From: Paenibacillus chitinolyticus NBRC 15660
GTDB taxonomy: Bacteria > Bacillota > Bacilli > Paenibacillales > NBRC-103111
DNA length: 64,000 nt
Assembly: GCF_000739915.1 (NCBI RefSeq)
Contig: NZ_BBJT01000013.1
Span: forward strand, 1 to 64,000
Direction of reading: 5' to 3'
The notes beneath the pieces are model-generated. The model had not been told where the DNA came from and searched no databases. It worked only from the letters and a program-made list of their open reading frames with translations. This document shows positions 17,243 to 26,664 of this stretch, piece after piece. Position 1 is the first letter of the stretch. The number at the start of each line of letters is the position of its first letter. The position numbers were made by a program, and so were the translations under genes.

Positions 17243-19696
17243 ATGTACGCGTATAAAAAGCCAAAGCTAGACGAAAGAGAACAGGCTGAAAAGAGTTCTA
17301 TCATTTTTTGGCTGTTAATCGGATTCGTAACCCTGTTTTTGTTTTGGGCCCCTTTTCAAAAGGCCTTGTTTAACGGAAATTCGCTGAACTTCGAAAGACC
17401 TATTTATTCCGCCGTGATATGGGCTTCCATTTTTCTGTTCCTGACGGGAATCTACTTCTTCTACTTCTGGAAGCTGCGGGAACGTAAAGATTTGTTGAGT
17501 TTGTTTATCTTTTTAATTCCGCTCAGTTATCTGATTTCCTTGCTGCCGGCCGCTTCCAAATATTCGGCGGTAAACCTCCTGCTTATTCAGATCGTGCTCG
17601 TAACGCTGTTCCTGATCGGAGCCTATCTGACCAAATCGGCATTAGGCAACAAAATTATTCATATCGGGCTCCTGACCAGCGGTTATGTCATTGTAATCTT
17701 CGGCCTCATGAACTGGCTTGGAAACGGCAAGCTGGCGGGCGTGATCGTGGGATGGTTCTCCACTATTGACGCTACTGGCATTTACAAAGACGCTGTCATG
17801 ACGGATTCCAACGGGTTGCGTCTGACGTCCGTATTCCAGTACGCCAATACTTACGCGGGCTTCTTGATCGCTCTATGGGGGACAGGATTGTTCCTGGTAT
17901 CGAAGAACCGCAGCTGGTCCAAGGTTCTGGTACACGCACTGTTCCTCGTACCGGTCCTGGTATCCTTTATGCTCACCCTGTCACGCGGCGCGATTATCTT
18001 TCTGCCTATTATTTTCTTTCTTATTCTAATCTTTCAGAAGCCAACTAGGCAAATCCTCCTGCTTGTTCATGCGATATTGTCAACTCTAGCCTCCTTCGCC
18101 GTTTTAAGCAAGATTACAGCGATCGGTATCGATGTGAACAAAGAGTTTTCGGCCTCTCTTTCAGGAAAAGGCTGGATGCTGCTTATCGGAGCTAGCGTGA
18201 TTTACGGACTCCTTGCCTTACTGGTTCAGCGTTTTATTGCTCCGCCATTGGAAAGCAAGCTGGGGAACTTCTCCGCCAAGAAGTGGGCTCTCTTTGCTAT
18301 TCCGGCTGGTTCCATTGTACTGGGGATTCTGGGTGTCCTGGTTGTTATGGCCACTCCGCTCAAAAACCTGCTTCCCGAAAATGTGCGGATCCGCCTAGAG
18401 ACGATCAACTTCACCCAGCACAGCGTACTTGAGAGGATCACTTTTTACAAAGACGCCTCCAAGCTTTTTGCGGATTACCCGCTATTCGGCGCAGGCGGCG
18501 GCGCTTGGTCGAGCTTGTACGAGCAATACCAGAACAACCCATATACAGTCCGTCAAGCTCATAACTTTTTCATGCAGTATCTGGTCGAAGTCGGTGCTTT
18601 CGGCATCCTGATTCTGGCTGTACTGCTGGTTGCGATCTTTGCGATCTACATTCGTAACTATATCCGCAGCACAGAACAGGAACGCGACAAACATTTTGTT
18701 TATTTCATCTTTGTCATTGCTATCCTGGGGCATAGCGTGCTCGACTTTGATATGAGCTATGTGTACATTGGAGCGCTTGTGTTCCTTTGCCTGGGTGCCA
18801 TGATTGCAGACGTCAAAACAAAAGAATTTACCAAACAAGTTGTATCGATAAGATACGTATATCCATCGGTTATCCTTGTTCTTTCAATTATTACTCTCTT
18901 TGTTTCCGCCCGCTATCTGAGCGCAAACAGTTCTTATAATAAAGCGCTGGAAGTGGCGAAAACTTCGCAAAACTATACGGAAATTGTAACACCTTTGAAT
19001 AATGCGCTGAGTTTACGTGCCAATCATCCTGAGTATGTCTTATTAAAAGTGGATCTTTTGGCGCAACTTTATAAACAGACTCAAGATGAGAAATATTTAA
19101 ACGAAGAGATAGCATTAATCAATACCGCACGAGTTAGAGAGCCCTACAATAAGTCCCTTTTAGATCGTGAACTAAACACCCTTCAAATAAAGGGACAACA
19201 AGACCAAGTTGAGAAACTTATTCAAAACGGCCTTAACTATTATCCATGGGACATCAGCTTCTATGAAAGAAGTATTCAAACGCATGTTACCGCCGGTTTT
19301 GAAGGGTATGCAGCCAAAGATAAGACAACGGCAGATAAGGAATGGAATCAGGCAATTCTGGTTTACCAGCAAGTTCTTGATCGTATGAAGGAGCTTGCCA
19401 AACTTCCTGAAGGACAACTGCAGGGCCGTGAATTTGATGTAACGGAACCTATGAGACTGTATCTCGGTCAAATGTACTTTGCTCAAGGCAAGTACGCCGA
19501 TACGGAAGCCCTATTGAAACCTTTCTCCGCTGGCGAACTTAAAGACGAAAACGGACAGACGGGCATTCGCTATTATCTGGCCGCTCTGAAGAAACAGAAT
19601 AAAACCGATCAACCGGCTCTGGACAAAGTAAAAGCGTTAACTCCGACTGTCGAGCAAGAAGTTGATCAAATTATCGCAAGTACACCGCCGCTATAA
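17243..19696 (+). CDS. O-antigen ligase family protein with helical repeat tail; likely glycan-to-protein transferase
   Basis: An 817-residue membrane protein. About twelve hydrophobic segments lie between residues 20 and 540; the Wzy_C/WaaL signature is seen where the large external loop holds GAGGGAWSSLYEQY and RQAHNFFMQYLVEVG (near residue 425), including the conserved His. From about residue 565 to the end the chain is soluble and helical with repeat-like spacing, as in TPR domains. The same design is found in WsfB of Paenibacillus alvei, the proposed S-layer oligosaccharyltransferase. Divergent position to the exporter and closeness to an SLH protein support that role, by inference. ATG 17243 has GGAGAGGGAG upstream. 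Its GC content is higher than the cluster on its left. Confidence 0.87.
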   Translation: MYAYKKPKLDEREQAEKSSIIFWLLIGFVTLFLFWAPFQKALFNGNSLNFERPIYSAVIWASIFLFLTGIYFFYFWKLRERKDLLSLFIFLIPLSYLISLLPAASKYSAVNLLLIQIVLVTLFLIGAYLTKSALGNKIIHIGLLTSGYVIVIFGLMNWLGNGKLAGVIVGWFSTIDATGIYKDAVMTDSNGLRLTSVFQYANTYAGFLIALWGTGLFLVSKNRSWSKVLVHALFLVPVLVSFMLTLSRGAIIFLPIIFFLILIFQKPTRQILLLVHAILSTLASFAVLSKITAIGIDVNKEFSASLSGKGWMLLIGASVIYGLLALLVQRFIAPPLESKLGNFSAKKWALFAIPAGSIVLGILGVLVVMATPLKNLLPENVRIRLETINFTQHSVLERITFYKDASKLFADYPLFGAGGGAWSSLYEQYQNNPYTVRQAHNFFMQYLVEVGAFGILILAVLLVAIFAIYIRNYIRSTEQERDKHFVYFIFVIAILGHSVLDFDMSYVYIGALVFLCLGAMIADVKTKEFTKQVVSIRYVYPSVILVLSIITLFVSARYLSANSSYNKALEVAKTSQNYTEIVTPLNNALSLRANHPEYVLLKVDLLAQLYKQTQDEKYLNEEIALINTARVREPYNKSLLDRELNTLQIKGQQDQVEKLIQNGLNYYPWDISFYERSIQTHVTAGFEGYAAKDKTTADKEWNQAILVYQQVLDRMKELAKLPEGQLQGREFDVTEPMRLYLGQMYFAQGKYADTEALLKPFSAGELKDENGQTGIRYYLAALKKQNKTDQPALDKVKALTPTVEQEVDQIIASTPPL

Positions 19697-19703
19697 GATA
19701 TAA

Positions 19704-19753
19704 GAAAAAAAGCCTGCTCTCCCGTTAACGTGGGGAACAGGCTTTTTATTTTT
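19704..19753 (+). terminator. Intrinsic terminator of the ligase gene
   Basis: Stem AAAAGCCTG.CTC / GGAACAGGCTTTTT with a run of T residues on the right and A residues on the left, starting eight bases after the stop codon. Confidence 0.85.
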
Positions 19754-19957
19754 AAAACCAATTAGGTCGTATGGGTAGTTTTAGAATCAAATTGTCCTTA
19801 TTTTCCGTCCCACGTTACGAAGAGTCCCAGCTTCTGAATAGGATTCTGGTTCTTTTAGCACAATTTTTTGTTTCATATTTCCAATAACCGGATAATTATT
19901 CTTGTTAAACACTTACATGTATGAACTATCATCGCGAAGGAGGTGAATCGACAAAAG

Positions 19958-21649
19958 ATGAAACTTAAGATCAAGATTACAGACACAAAACAAAAGAGAG
20001 AATGGAGCGTTGCCCCGATGAATCGATGGTTCACCAAAACAGCTCAAATGCTGTGCTTGACGCTGATGCTTTCAGCTCTAATGCCGATTCTTGCTTCTGC
20101 ACAAACAAGTTATTCCGGTGTCTCCTTCAACAATGGAACCGTCAAAGGTTCTGTATACTTAGATCACAAAAACGGTAATGAAACAGAGCTGCTCCTCTAC
20201 GGCCCTAGCGGTCAATATGTGGGGGTAGTCAAAGCTACTTATGCGGATTATTTTGATGAAGCAAAACAGCAGTATAAATACGAATTCCAAACGGTTGTCG
20301 ACTCCGCTTACCGTTATGTAAAGTTATACTCGGTAGTGGACTCCGTCTATGCAACCGTTGACAATGAAGCTTATAACAGCGGTAACGACAACGATTCCGA
20401 TAACGGTTCCACTACTCCGGGCGGAAGCACAGGCGGCGGTGGCGGCAATGACGGAGGGGTCACCACTCCTGGTGACGGAAGCACAGCCGTGAATTCCATT
20501 AAAGCGGGCTCTGACGGTTCTTTGGACGCACAGGCGTTGAAGGATGCCCTTGCCAAAGGCGACACGCTGGAAATTGTTCTTAACGGGGACATGGTAAATA
20601 TCCCGGCATGGGTGCTAAAAGAGAACAGCGACAATAAGCAGATTACGGTCAGAAACGGCAGCGCCGTTTACTATGTACCGCTTGCGACGATCAACTACGA
20701 CTCCCTTGCCTCCTCTCTAAGCGTTGGAGCAAGTGACCTTTACATCCGTGTTACCGTGAAATTCGTTTCCGAAAGCATGCGCAGCACGATGCAAACAGAA
20801 GCGGCCGCAATGGGCGGTAAAATCATCGGTACGCCGGCTGATTTTAACCTGGAAGCAGCTACTACCGCCGGTAAGACATCCATGATCAACACCGGCAATA
20901 TGTACGTGCCTCGCAGCCTGAACTTCGACACCGTACTGAATCAGGCAAAAACGACGGCTTTCCTGTATAACGAAACGACTAAAACCATGACCTTCGTCCC
21001 TGCTTTCTACACGTTTAGCGACGGCAAAACGGACGTAATGGTGAAGCGCCAAGGCAACAGCATTTACGGTGTTCTGGAGCTTAACAAGACCTTCTCGGAC
21101 ATCAAGGGACACTGGGCGGAATCTAACATTATGATGCTCGCCAACAAACTCGTTGTGGACGGTGTAACGAACACAACCTTCCAACCGGATCGCAGTGTAA
21201 CCCGCGCTGAATTCGCAGCGATGCTCGTCCGTTCTCTGGGCATTCAAAATACGGGCGGATCCTCCACGTTTAAAGATGTAGCTTCCAACCAGTGGTATGC
21301 GGATGTAGTGGCGACAGCAGCCAAGCTGAAGCTGGTAGACGGCTATGAAGACGGCACGTTCCGTCCGAACAACCAGATTACCCGTGAAGAGCTTTCGGCC
21401 ATGGTCGTTCGCGCTCTTAGCTACGCCGGGGTAAATACCAGCACGGAAATCACTAAGGGACAAGCTATGCTTTCCAAATTTAAGGACTCCCATACGATTA
21501 TCTGGGCCAAGGATGAAATTGCTGCGGCACTGAGCCTCGGTATCATCGACGGCATGACTTCTACTACGATCGAGCCTCTTCAGCAGGCTACACGCGCACA
21601 AAGCGCAACGATGCTGAAACGTTTCCTGACGGCGGCTAAATTTATTTAA
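19958..21649 (+). CDS. Secreted protein with three C-terminal SLH domains
   Basis: A 563-residue cell-surface protein. A signal peptide ends at ASA|QTSYSG. Residues to about 145 form an exposed domain, followed by a Gly/Asp/Thr-rich linker (GGGGGNDGG), a second domain at about 170-385, and three S-layer homology domains in the last 180 residues: HWAESNIMMLANKLV, then QWYADVVATAAKLKLV, then IIWAKDEIAAALSLG. These bind pyruvylated secondary cell-wall polymer. ATG 19958 has AAGGAGG 14 bases upstream; ATG 20018 gives a more usual 28-residue signal peptide and a GGAG site, so the start is uncertain. The leader of about 200 bases before it holds no gene. It may be a substrate of the neighbouring glycosylation genes; it is shorter than main S-layer proteins. 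Confidence 0.9.
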   Translation: MKLKIKITDTKQKREWSVAPMNRWFTKTAQMLCLTLMLSALMPILASAQTSYSGVSFNNGTVKGSVYLDHKNGNETELLLYGPSGQYVGVVKATYADYFDEAKQQYKYEFQTVVDSAYRYVKLYSVVDSVYATVDNEAYNSGNDNDSDNGSTTPGGSTGGGGGNDGGVTTPGDGSTAVNSIKAGSDGSLDAQALKDALAKGDTLEIVLNGDMVNIPAWVLKENSDNKQITVRNGSAVYYVPLATINYDSLASSLSVGASDLYIRVTVKFVSESMRSTMQTEAAAMGGKIIGTPADFNLEAATTAGKTSMINTGNMYVPRSLNFDTVLNQAKTTAFLYNETTKTMTFVPAFYTFSDGKTDVMVKRQGNSIYGVLELNKTFSDIKGHWAESNIMMLANKLVVDGVTNTTFQPDRSVTRAEFAAMLVRSLGIQNTGGSSTFKDVASNQWYADVVATAAKLKLVDGYEDGTFRPNNQITREELSAMVVRALSYAGVNTSTEITKGQAMLSKFKDSHTIIWAKDEIAAALSLGIIDGMTSTTIEPLQQATRAQSATMLKRFLTAAKFI

Positions 21650-21654
21650 ACAAC

Positions 21655-21710
21655 CCAAAAAGAGGCTGTCCCCTAGTCACCTTCGTGACTTTTGGGACAG
21701 CCTCTTTTTG
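21655..21710 (+). terminator. Intrinsic terminator of the SLH gene
   Basis: Long stem AAAAAGAGGCTGTCCC / GGGACAGCCTCTTTTT beginning six bases after the stop. The A-run on the left means that it could also act on leftward transcripts. Confidence 0.9.
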
Positions 21711-21725
21711 GGCATCGTCTTCCGA

Positions 21726-21881
21726 TTACTCAACTTTCAACTTGATCTTCTTGCCGGTAAACCCGCCGCTTGCTTCCAGAACAAAACCTTTAGCGTCTGC
21801 AGGTACGTTAAACACGACGTAACCGGTAGCGGATAGACCCGGATTCAACTTATTCAAGAAGAAAAAGTCTTTTTTATAGGC
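21726..21881 (-). pseudogene. 3' remnant of a DUF4352-type secreted protein gene
   Basis: Reading leftward from an in-frame TAG at 21884-21882 to TAA at 21728-21726 gives 51 residues with no start codon. The core NPGLSATGYVVFNVPAD followed by GKKIKLKVE is the C-terminal strand pair typical of DUF4352 (telokin-like) lipoproteins. Everything upstream of that domain end is missing, so this is a decayed 5'-deleted copy left beside the SLH gene. Confidence 0.55.
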
Positions 21882-21920
21882 CTATAGTCACAAAAAAAGA
21901 CCGCCGCTATATCCGGCAGT

Positions 21921-22052
21921 CTAATTCGTAGTTTCTTCCCGCTGTGGCACTTTCCAGTTGGTCTTGTCGATCTTCTTGTGCAAAAAGAAATGGCCTACGG
22001 CCAGCAGCAGATTGCTGATCAAGGGAACAATAGCTTTGATGATCTCCGTCAT
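21921..22052 (-). CDS. Small membrane protein, 43 aa
   Basis: ATG 22052 preceded by GAGGAGG opens a 43-codon frame. Residues 5-24 are hydrophobic (IKAIVPLISNLLLAVGHFF), the rest is charged (KKIDKTNWKVPQREE). A longer frame to 22106 lacks a ribosome site. No family recognised; a single-pass peptide of unknown function, with some resemblance in layout to small toxins or holin-like peptides, which is not evidence of that role. Confidence 0.5.
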   Translation of the reverse strand: MTEIIKAIVPLISNLLLAVGHFFLHKKIDKTNWKVPQREETTN

Positions 22053-22433
22053 CCTTAAGCGCCTCCTCTGCTTTCTTACTCCTTTTATTATACCAGAAAA
22101 AGCCATCCGGGATTCAATAAAACGGCAGCGTCCTTATATCTCTTGTATTCCTTACGCGAAATCTCCCGTTATCGTTCCACTTTTTGCGGCTTAGCGTGCG
22201 CTCCTCGGTTATATGCTTCCGATGGCATCCCCCGCTCGGCCAAGCACAGTGGAAAAGCGTACCGAGTAGGAAGACTCTATACCACTTGCCTGCCGCATGA
22301 CTTCTTCCCGCAAGTTACCAAGCCACCGAGCCATCGGGAAAGGGTATCCTGTTAAAGAAGCCATGCTTCATCAAGTGTCCGACCGATCATTGCCGTGATC
22401 AAATGATGGTCAACGAGTGATCAGCCTCTATCA
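22053..22433. other. Gene-free stretch downstream of the amidohydrolase operon
   Basis: No supported frame on either strand. A sequence reading GGAACGATAACGGG on the minus strand near 22164 is loosely like the repeat described at 29480, 31041 and 32051. Nothing else was recognised. Confidence 0.35.
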
Positions 22434-23627
22434 CTAAACTTCCAAAGCATGCATGTACATGCTTGCTCCGCTTTTGAATACATGGGTTACTCGACGAAAA
22501 GCCGAGAAATCTGCTTCGGGATCCCCTTCGAGGAGAATGACATCTGCCCATTTCCCAATCTCTAAGCTGCCGGTCTCCCCTTCGATGCCGAGCGCTTCGG
22601 CAGCCATGTAGGTAGCGGCGTGGATGACTTCTTGCAGGGACATGCCTTCTTCTTTCATGAGCTCAAGCTCCGTTGCAAAATCTCCATGCAGGTTAAACGG
22701 GGTACCCGCATCCGTACCGGCAGCAATTTTTATATTCTCCATATGTGCCTTGCGAAAGCTCTCACGATGGGGAATCATGGCTTCCTCGTTTTTTCTTACC
22801 GCAAACTCCGGTATGCCGGCAGCGGTTCCATTCTTTACAATCTGATAGGGAGCTGCCAGTGTCGGGACGAGATACGTGTTGTGTTCTTTCATTAATTGGA
22901 TCGCTTCATCGTCCAGCTCGACTCCGTGCTCAATCGTTGTCACGCCTGCACGAATCGCGTTTTTGATACCCTCGTTGCCTTGGGCATGGGCGGCTGTTCG
23001 TTTTCCGGCCTCTTTGGCAACTTGGCAAGCGACAGCTAATTCTTCTTCCGTTAGTTGGGAAGCTCCTGCCTTTACCCCCGGTGTTAATCCACCGCCCGTA
23101 GCCATGAGCTTAAGAAAGTCGGCCCCTTCTTTTATCTTGCTCCTCGCTGCTTTCCGAACTTCCTCGACGCCATCTGCCTCTGTACCGAACATATGGCAGT
23201 GGCCGCCTGTCATGGTAATCGGTTGACCGCAGGCAAAGATCCTTGGACCTTTTACAATCCCTTCGGCAATCGCTTTTCGCAGTTCAATATCTATATTGTA
23301 TTTCGAACCGCAATTTCTAACGGTGACTACGCCAGATCGAATCTGTTTCACTGCACTAACAAGTGCGCGATAGGCAGCAACACCAGCCGAATCCGCTATT
23401 GTTTTGCCCATGGAATCGGGACTGCCATCCATCGTCAAATGAACATGCAGGTCAATGAGACCGGGTAGTGCGGTTAATCCTGTGCCATCAATGATCAGAT
23501 CAGCTTGGCTCGTCAGATCATGGGTACCTAGCCCAAGAATTCCGGTTTCATCAAAAAGGATGTTGGCACCTTCTGTTTTGCTGCCTCGTCCGTTATATAA
23601 CGTGACATTTTGAATGTAGGTTTTCAT
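22434..23627 (-). CDS. Metal-dependent amidohydrolase (imidazolonepropionase/prolidase-like)
   Basis: A 397-residue member of the amidohydrolase superfamily (COG1228). Binuclear metal ligands are visible: HVHLT near residue 62, the probable carboxylated Lys in DFLKLMATGGG, His in TAAHAQG and TIEHG, and Asp in AGTDAGTPFN. Characterised members of this subgroup cleave Xaa-Pro, Xaa-Arg or N-acyl amino acid bonds; the exact substrate cannot be read. It is the last gene of a leftward operon and follows the transporter by two bases. It is a paralogue of the gene at 25358-26599. Confidence 0.88.
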   Translation of the reverse strand: MKTYIQNVTLYNGRGSKTEGANILFDETGILGLGTHDLTSQADLIIDGTGLTALPGLIDLHVHLTMDGSPDSMGKTIADSAGVAAYRALVSAVKQIRSGVVTVRNCGSKYNIDIELRKAIAEGIVKGPRIFACGQPITMTGGHCHMFGTEADGVEEVRKAARSKIKEGADFLKLMATGGGLTPGVKAGASQLTEEELAVACQVAKEAGKRTAAHAQGNEGIKNAIRAGVTTIEHGVELDDEAIQLMKEHNTYLVPTLAAPYQIVKNGTAAGIPEFAVRKNEEAMIPHRESFRKAHMENIKIAAGTDAGTPFNLHGDFATELELMKEEGMSLQEVIHAATYMAAEALGIEGETGSLEIGKWADVILLEGDPEADFSAFRRVTHVFKSGASMYMHALEV

Positions 23628-23629
23628 GT

Positions 23630-25111
23630 TTAAGCCCCCTTTTCTAAACCAACGTTATTCGTATGAATGGCTTGTTTGCGTGTAAGCATACTGACGAGGA
23701 TTAACACTGCAGTATTTAGAAGTACGGCGATGAACCCGATATTCAATTCTTGAATGGCTTGCGGCAGACCCGGGAATAGCTGAGCTATCGTAAGGTCGTT
23801 CAGTGTAATAATGATGACAGTGGAAACACCGACGAGCATTCCGGCTGCAGCGCCTTGCTTGGTGAAGAATCTCTTATTGACCAGAGAAGCGAGTAAGGGC
23901 GGGAATAATTGGGTTACAAAATTATAGCCCATCAGGAGCAGGGTCATGATCGTGCTGCTGTTGAAAATGGCGTAAAACATGCAAACGAGAGCGATAACCG
24001 GAACGATCAGCTTCGCAACCCTGCTAAGCTGCGCATCTGTGGTTGCAGGAAAGATGACTTGGTAGATGTTTTTCGCGATCGCTGTAGAAGCGGCCATGAG
24101 CAGCAAGGAACCGGGAACGACTCCTGTCAATAATCCTGCAGCTCCGATAAATCCGACGAACCAAGGGTCGAATGTTTGGATCGATATTTTTAACAGCGCC
24201 AAATCTCCATTGGGACCGGTTAATCCGGGGACCTGTAAGATAGCCGTGAACCCGACGATTAATACGAATGGCAGCATCAGTGTATAAAGGGGCATGATGA
24301 TCGTATTTTTCTTAAATACGTTCGTGCTTTTCGCGGAAAAATACGCTGCGAAAGTATGGGGCCACATGCTGAAGCCGATCACAGTGAGCAAGGTTGTCGA
24401 AATGAACCAGGAGAAGGATAGCCCTTTTTCAGGAACGATCAAAAAGTTCGGTTTCGCTTCATTGACGGCCTCAAACATCGATTGAATACCGCCATAATAG
24501 TGATAAGGGAGATAAATACCTAAAAAGAGAACGATTATAAAGATTAATATATCTTTCATGACTGCCGTCCAAGCCGATCCGTGAATACCGGAAACGCTTA
24601 CATAAACCGTGATGACGAGGGTAGAAATGACAATGGCAAGAGAGGGTGAGATCGAACCGTACGAGGCTGCGGATACTATAATCCCCAATCCTTTAAATTG
24701 CAAAATCAGATACGGTATGAGTGCCAAGACACCTACGAGCGCTACCAATACACCTAAACCTTTGCTTTTGTATTTGATAGCAAAGAAATCAGATTGCGAA
24801 ACGAGCTTGTGCTCTTTTGCATATCTCCAAATCGGCGGCAGCAGCCAATACCCGAGTAAATAGCTTAAGGAAGAGGTACATAGGATATAAAATGCAGGGC
24901 CGCCTTTGGAGTAGGACCAGCCGCTTGTCCCAAGGAAAGTAGAAGTGGTATAAATCTCTCCGGCAAGCAGTAGAAAAACGAATGCGGTGCCGAATCCTCG
25001 TCCGCCTACAGCCCACTGTTCCATATTCATATCTTTTCCTCTTCTCGCCATTAACCCGAGAAAGAGAGACAGCAGAAGAAACCCCAGCATAATGAGCAGA
25101 GCCGTATTCAT
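23630..25111 (-). CDS. Sodium:solute symporter (SSF family)
   Basis: A 493-residue transporter with about thirteen hydrophobic segments spread over the whole length. The N-terminus has FLLLAGEIYTTSTFLG, the family's first core helix with its Thr/Ser-rich break, and the middle has WPHTFAAYFSAKS. It overlaps the DUF3311 gene by four bases, the standard arrangement of SSF transporters with a small partner. The enclosing operon suggests that it imports the substrate of the two amidohydrolases, probably a peptide-like or acylated amino acid. Confidence 0.9.
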   Translation of the reverse strand: MNTALLIMLGFLLLSLFLGLMARRGKDMNMEQWAVGGRGFGTAFVFLLLAGEIYTTSTFLGTSGWSYSKGGPAFYILCTSSLSYLLGYWLLPPIWRYAKEHKLVSQSDFFAIKYKSKGLGVLVALVGVLALIPYLILQFKGLGIIVSAASYGSISPSLAIVISTLVITVYVSVSGIHGSAWTAVMKDILIFIIVLFLGIYLPYHYYGGIQSMFEAVNEAKPNFLIVPEKGLSFSWFISTTLLTVIGFSMWPHTFAAYFSAKSTNVFKKNTIIMPLYTLMLPFVLIVGFTAILQVPGLTGPNGDLALLKISIQTFDPWFVGFIGAAGLLTGVVPGSLLLMAASTAIAKNIYQVIFPATTDAQLSRVAKLIVPVIALVCMFYAIFNSSTIMTLLLMGYNFVTQLFPPLLASLVNKRFFTKQGAAAGMLVGVSTVIIITLNDLTIAQLFPGLPQAIQELNIGFIAVLLNTAVLILVSMLTRKQAIHTNNVGLEKGA

Positions 25112-25320
25112 ACCTCATCGCCCTCCTTATCGAGCAATCCGTTTGATTTATCCAGCTGATAAATAACCAGCATCGTAAGCGAAGAGAGAACAATCCACAG
25201 CAAAATCCAAAAGAGCAGGAAAGGCAATCCTAATACGTAAGGAGTAACTTGATTAAAGACAACGGCGCCTCCGAGCATTCCAATAAACGGAATGATAACC
25301 AGCCAATAATAATTTCTCAT
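25108..25320 (-). CDS. DUF3311 small membrane protein, symporter partner
   Basis: Seventy residues with two membrane helices (about 8-28 and 33-55) and an acidic C-terminus, LDKEGDEV. Proteins of this type are encoded immediately before SSF transporters, like YhdT before PanF. The four-base overlap with the symporter implies co-translation and a joint function in transport. Confidence 0.82.
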   Translation of the reverse strand: MRNYYWLVIIPFIGMLGGAVVFNQVTPYVLGLPFLLFWILLWIVLSSLTMLVIYQLDKSNGLLDKEGDEV

Positions 25321-25357
25321 TCCAGTTAACCCCCTCTAGCTTTTTCCATGATCAGAA

Positions 25358-26599
25358 TCAGCATTCCGCAGAATTGATATGAACCAGTTGCCCTCCTTTG
25401 TATACCCGCTTGATTCTCGCTTTATCTTGAAGGATTTTGATATCATGCAGCGGATTCCCGTCGACGACGATCATATCTGCGATTTTCCCCGCCTCGATGA
25501 CCCCTAGCTCCGTTAAACGAAGTGCTTCCGCGGCTACTTGCGTAGCGCTTTTAATCGCATCCATTTCAGACAAACCGTTTCTCACGAGACACTCCAGTTC
25601 ATACGCATTTTCCCCGTGATAATTAAAAGGGGTTCCCGCATCCGTGCCGGCGACGATTTTGACGCCTGCCGCAATCGCCTTTTGTAAGTTGGCTTCATGG
25701 GCGGTTTGATAGTATTCCACTTTTTTAATATGATGTTCGGGGACTCCGCCGGCTCTGCCGTATTTAATCGTTTTAAAAGCAGACAAAGTCGGGACGAGAT
25801 AAGCGTTTTTCTCCAGGAAAAGTTCAATCCCCTGATCATCTAAGAATGTCCCGTGCTCAATGGTTCGAACACCGGCTTTCAAAGCGTTATGAATTCCCTC
25901 TACACCGATGGCATGGGCGGCTGTGATTTTCTCGAATTTCACCGCTTCTTCTACGGCAGCTTGCATTTCCTCAATGGTTAATTGGGCGATCGTTCCCGGA
26001 CCGGGTGACATTCCCCCGCCTGTAGCCATCATTTTAATGTTGTCGGCACCCAGCTTTAACTGCTCTCGAGCAGCTCTTCTTGCTTGATCAACACCGTCCA
26101 GGACGATGCCGATTCCATCTACGTTTACGCCTTCCGGAAACATATCTCCGTGTCCGCCTGTTATGGTCAAGGCTTTTCCGCTGGCAAAAATCGTGGGTCC
26201 GACGATGATTCCTTGTTCAACCGCCTTTTTAATGGCGATATCAATATGTCCCTTTTCGCCCATGGTGCGAAGTGTCGTAAATCCTGCTTCGAGTGAGCGT
26301 TTGGCTCTTTCTACACCTTTAATTGCGGCGAACGCCGGTGTATCCATGACCATATCGGTGAAGGTGCTCGCCTCACCTGCCATACACAGATGGACGTGTG
26401 TATCAATCATGCCCGGCATCAAGGTCATGCCTTTTAGATCGAACAGCTCCGCCTCACCGGCTTGTTGCACGATGGTTTCATCGTATGAGCCGACATACGT
26501 GATTCTTTCGTCTTCCACCATTACCAGGGCTTCTTTTCGCACTGTGTTGCTTTTTCCGTCTATGAGCAAAGCGTTCTTGAAAATTTTCTTGTTAGCCAT
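25358..26599 (-). CDS. Metal-dependent amidohydrolase, second copy
   Basis: A 413-residue paralogue of the downstream amidohydrolase with the same metal-site set: DTHVHLC, NIKMMATGGG with the bridging Lys, TAAHAIG, TIEHG and AGTDAGTPFN. The presence of two different copies in one operon suggests either two related substrates or two consecutive hydrolytic steps. It starts 65 bases after the aminotransferase gene and ends 37 bases before the DUF3311 gene. Confidence 0.88.
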   Translation of the reverse strand: MANKKIFKNALLIDGKSNTVRKEALVMVEDERITYVGSYDETIVQQAGEAELFDLKGMTLMPGMIDTHVHLCMAGEASTFTDMVMDTPAFAAIKGVERAKRSLEAGFTTLRTMGEKGHIDIAIKKAVEQGIIVGPTIFASGKALTITGGHGDMFPEGVNVDGIGIVLDGVDQARRAAREQLKLGADNIKMMATGGGMSPGPGTIAQLTIEEMQAAVEEAVKFEKITAAHAIGVEGIHNALKAGVRTIEHGTFLDDQGIELFLEKNAYLVPTLSAFKTIKYGRAGGVPEHHIKKVEYYQTAHEANLQKAIAAGVKIVAGTDAGTPFNYHGENAYELECLVRNGLSEMDAIKSATQVAAEALRLTELGVIEAGKIADMIVVDGNPLHDIKILQDKARIKRVYKGGQLVHINSAEC

Positions 26600-26664
26600 T
26601 CAGCAATTCTCCCTTTTTCTTGAACTTAAGATTGGATTTTCCCAATGAAAGTAAGCGCATACAT

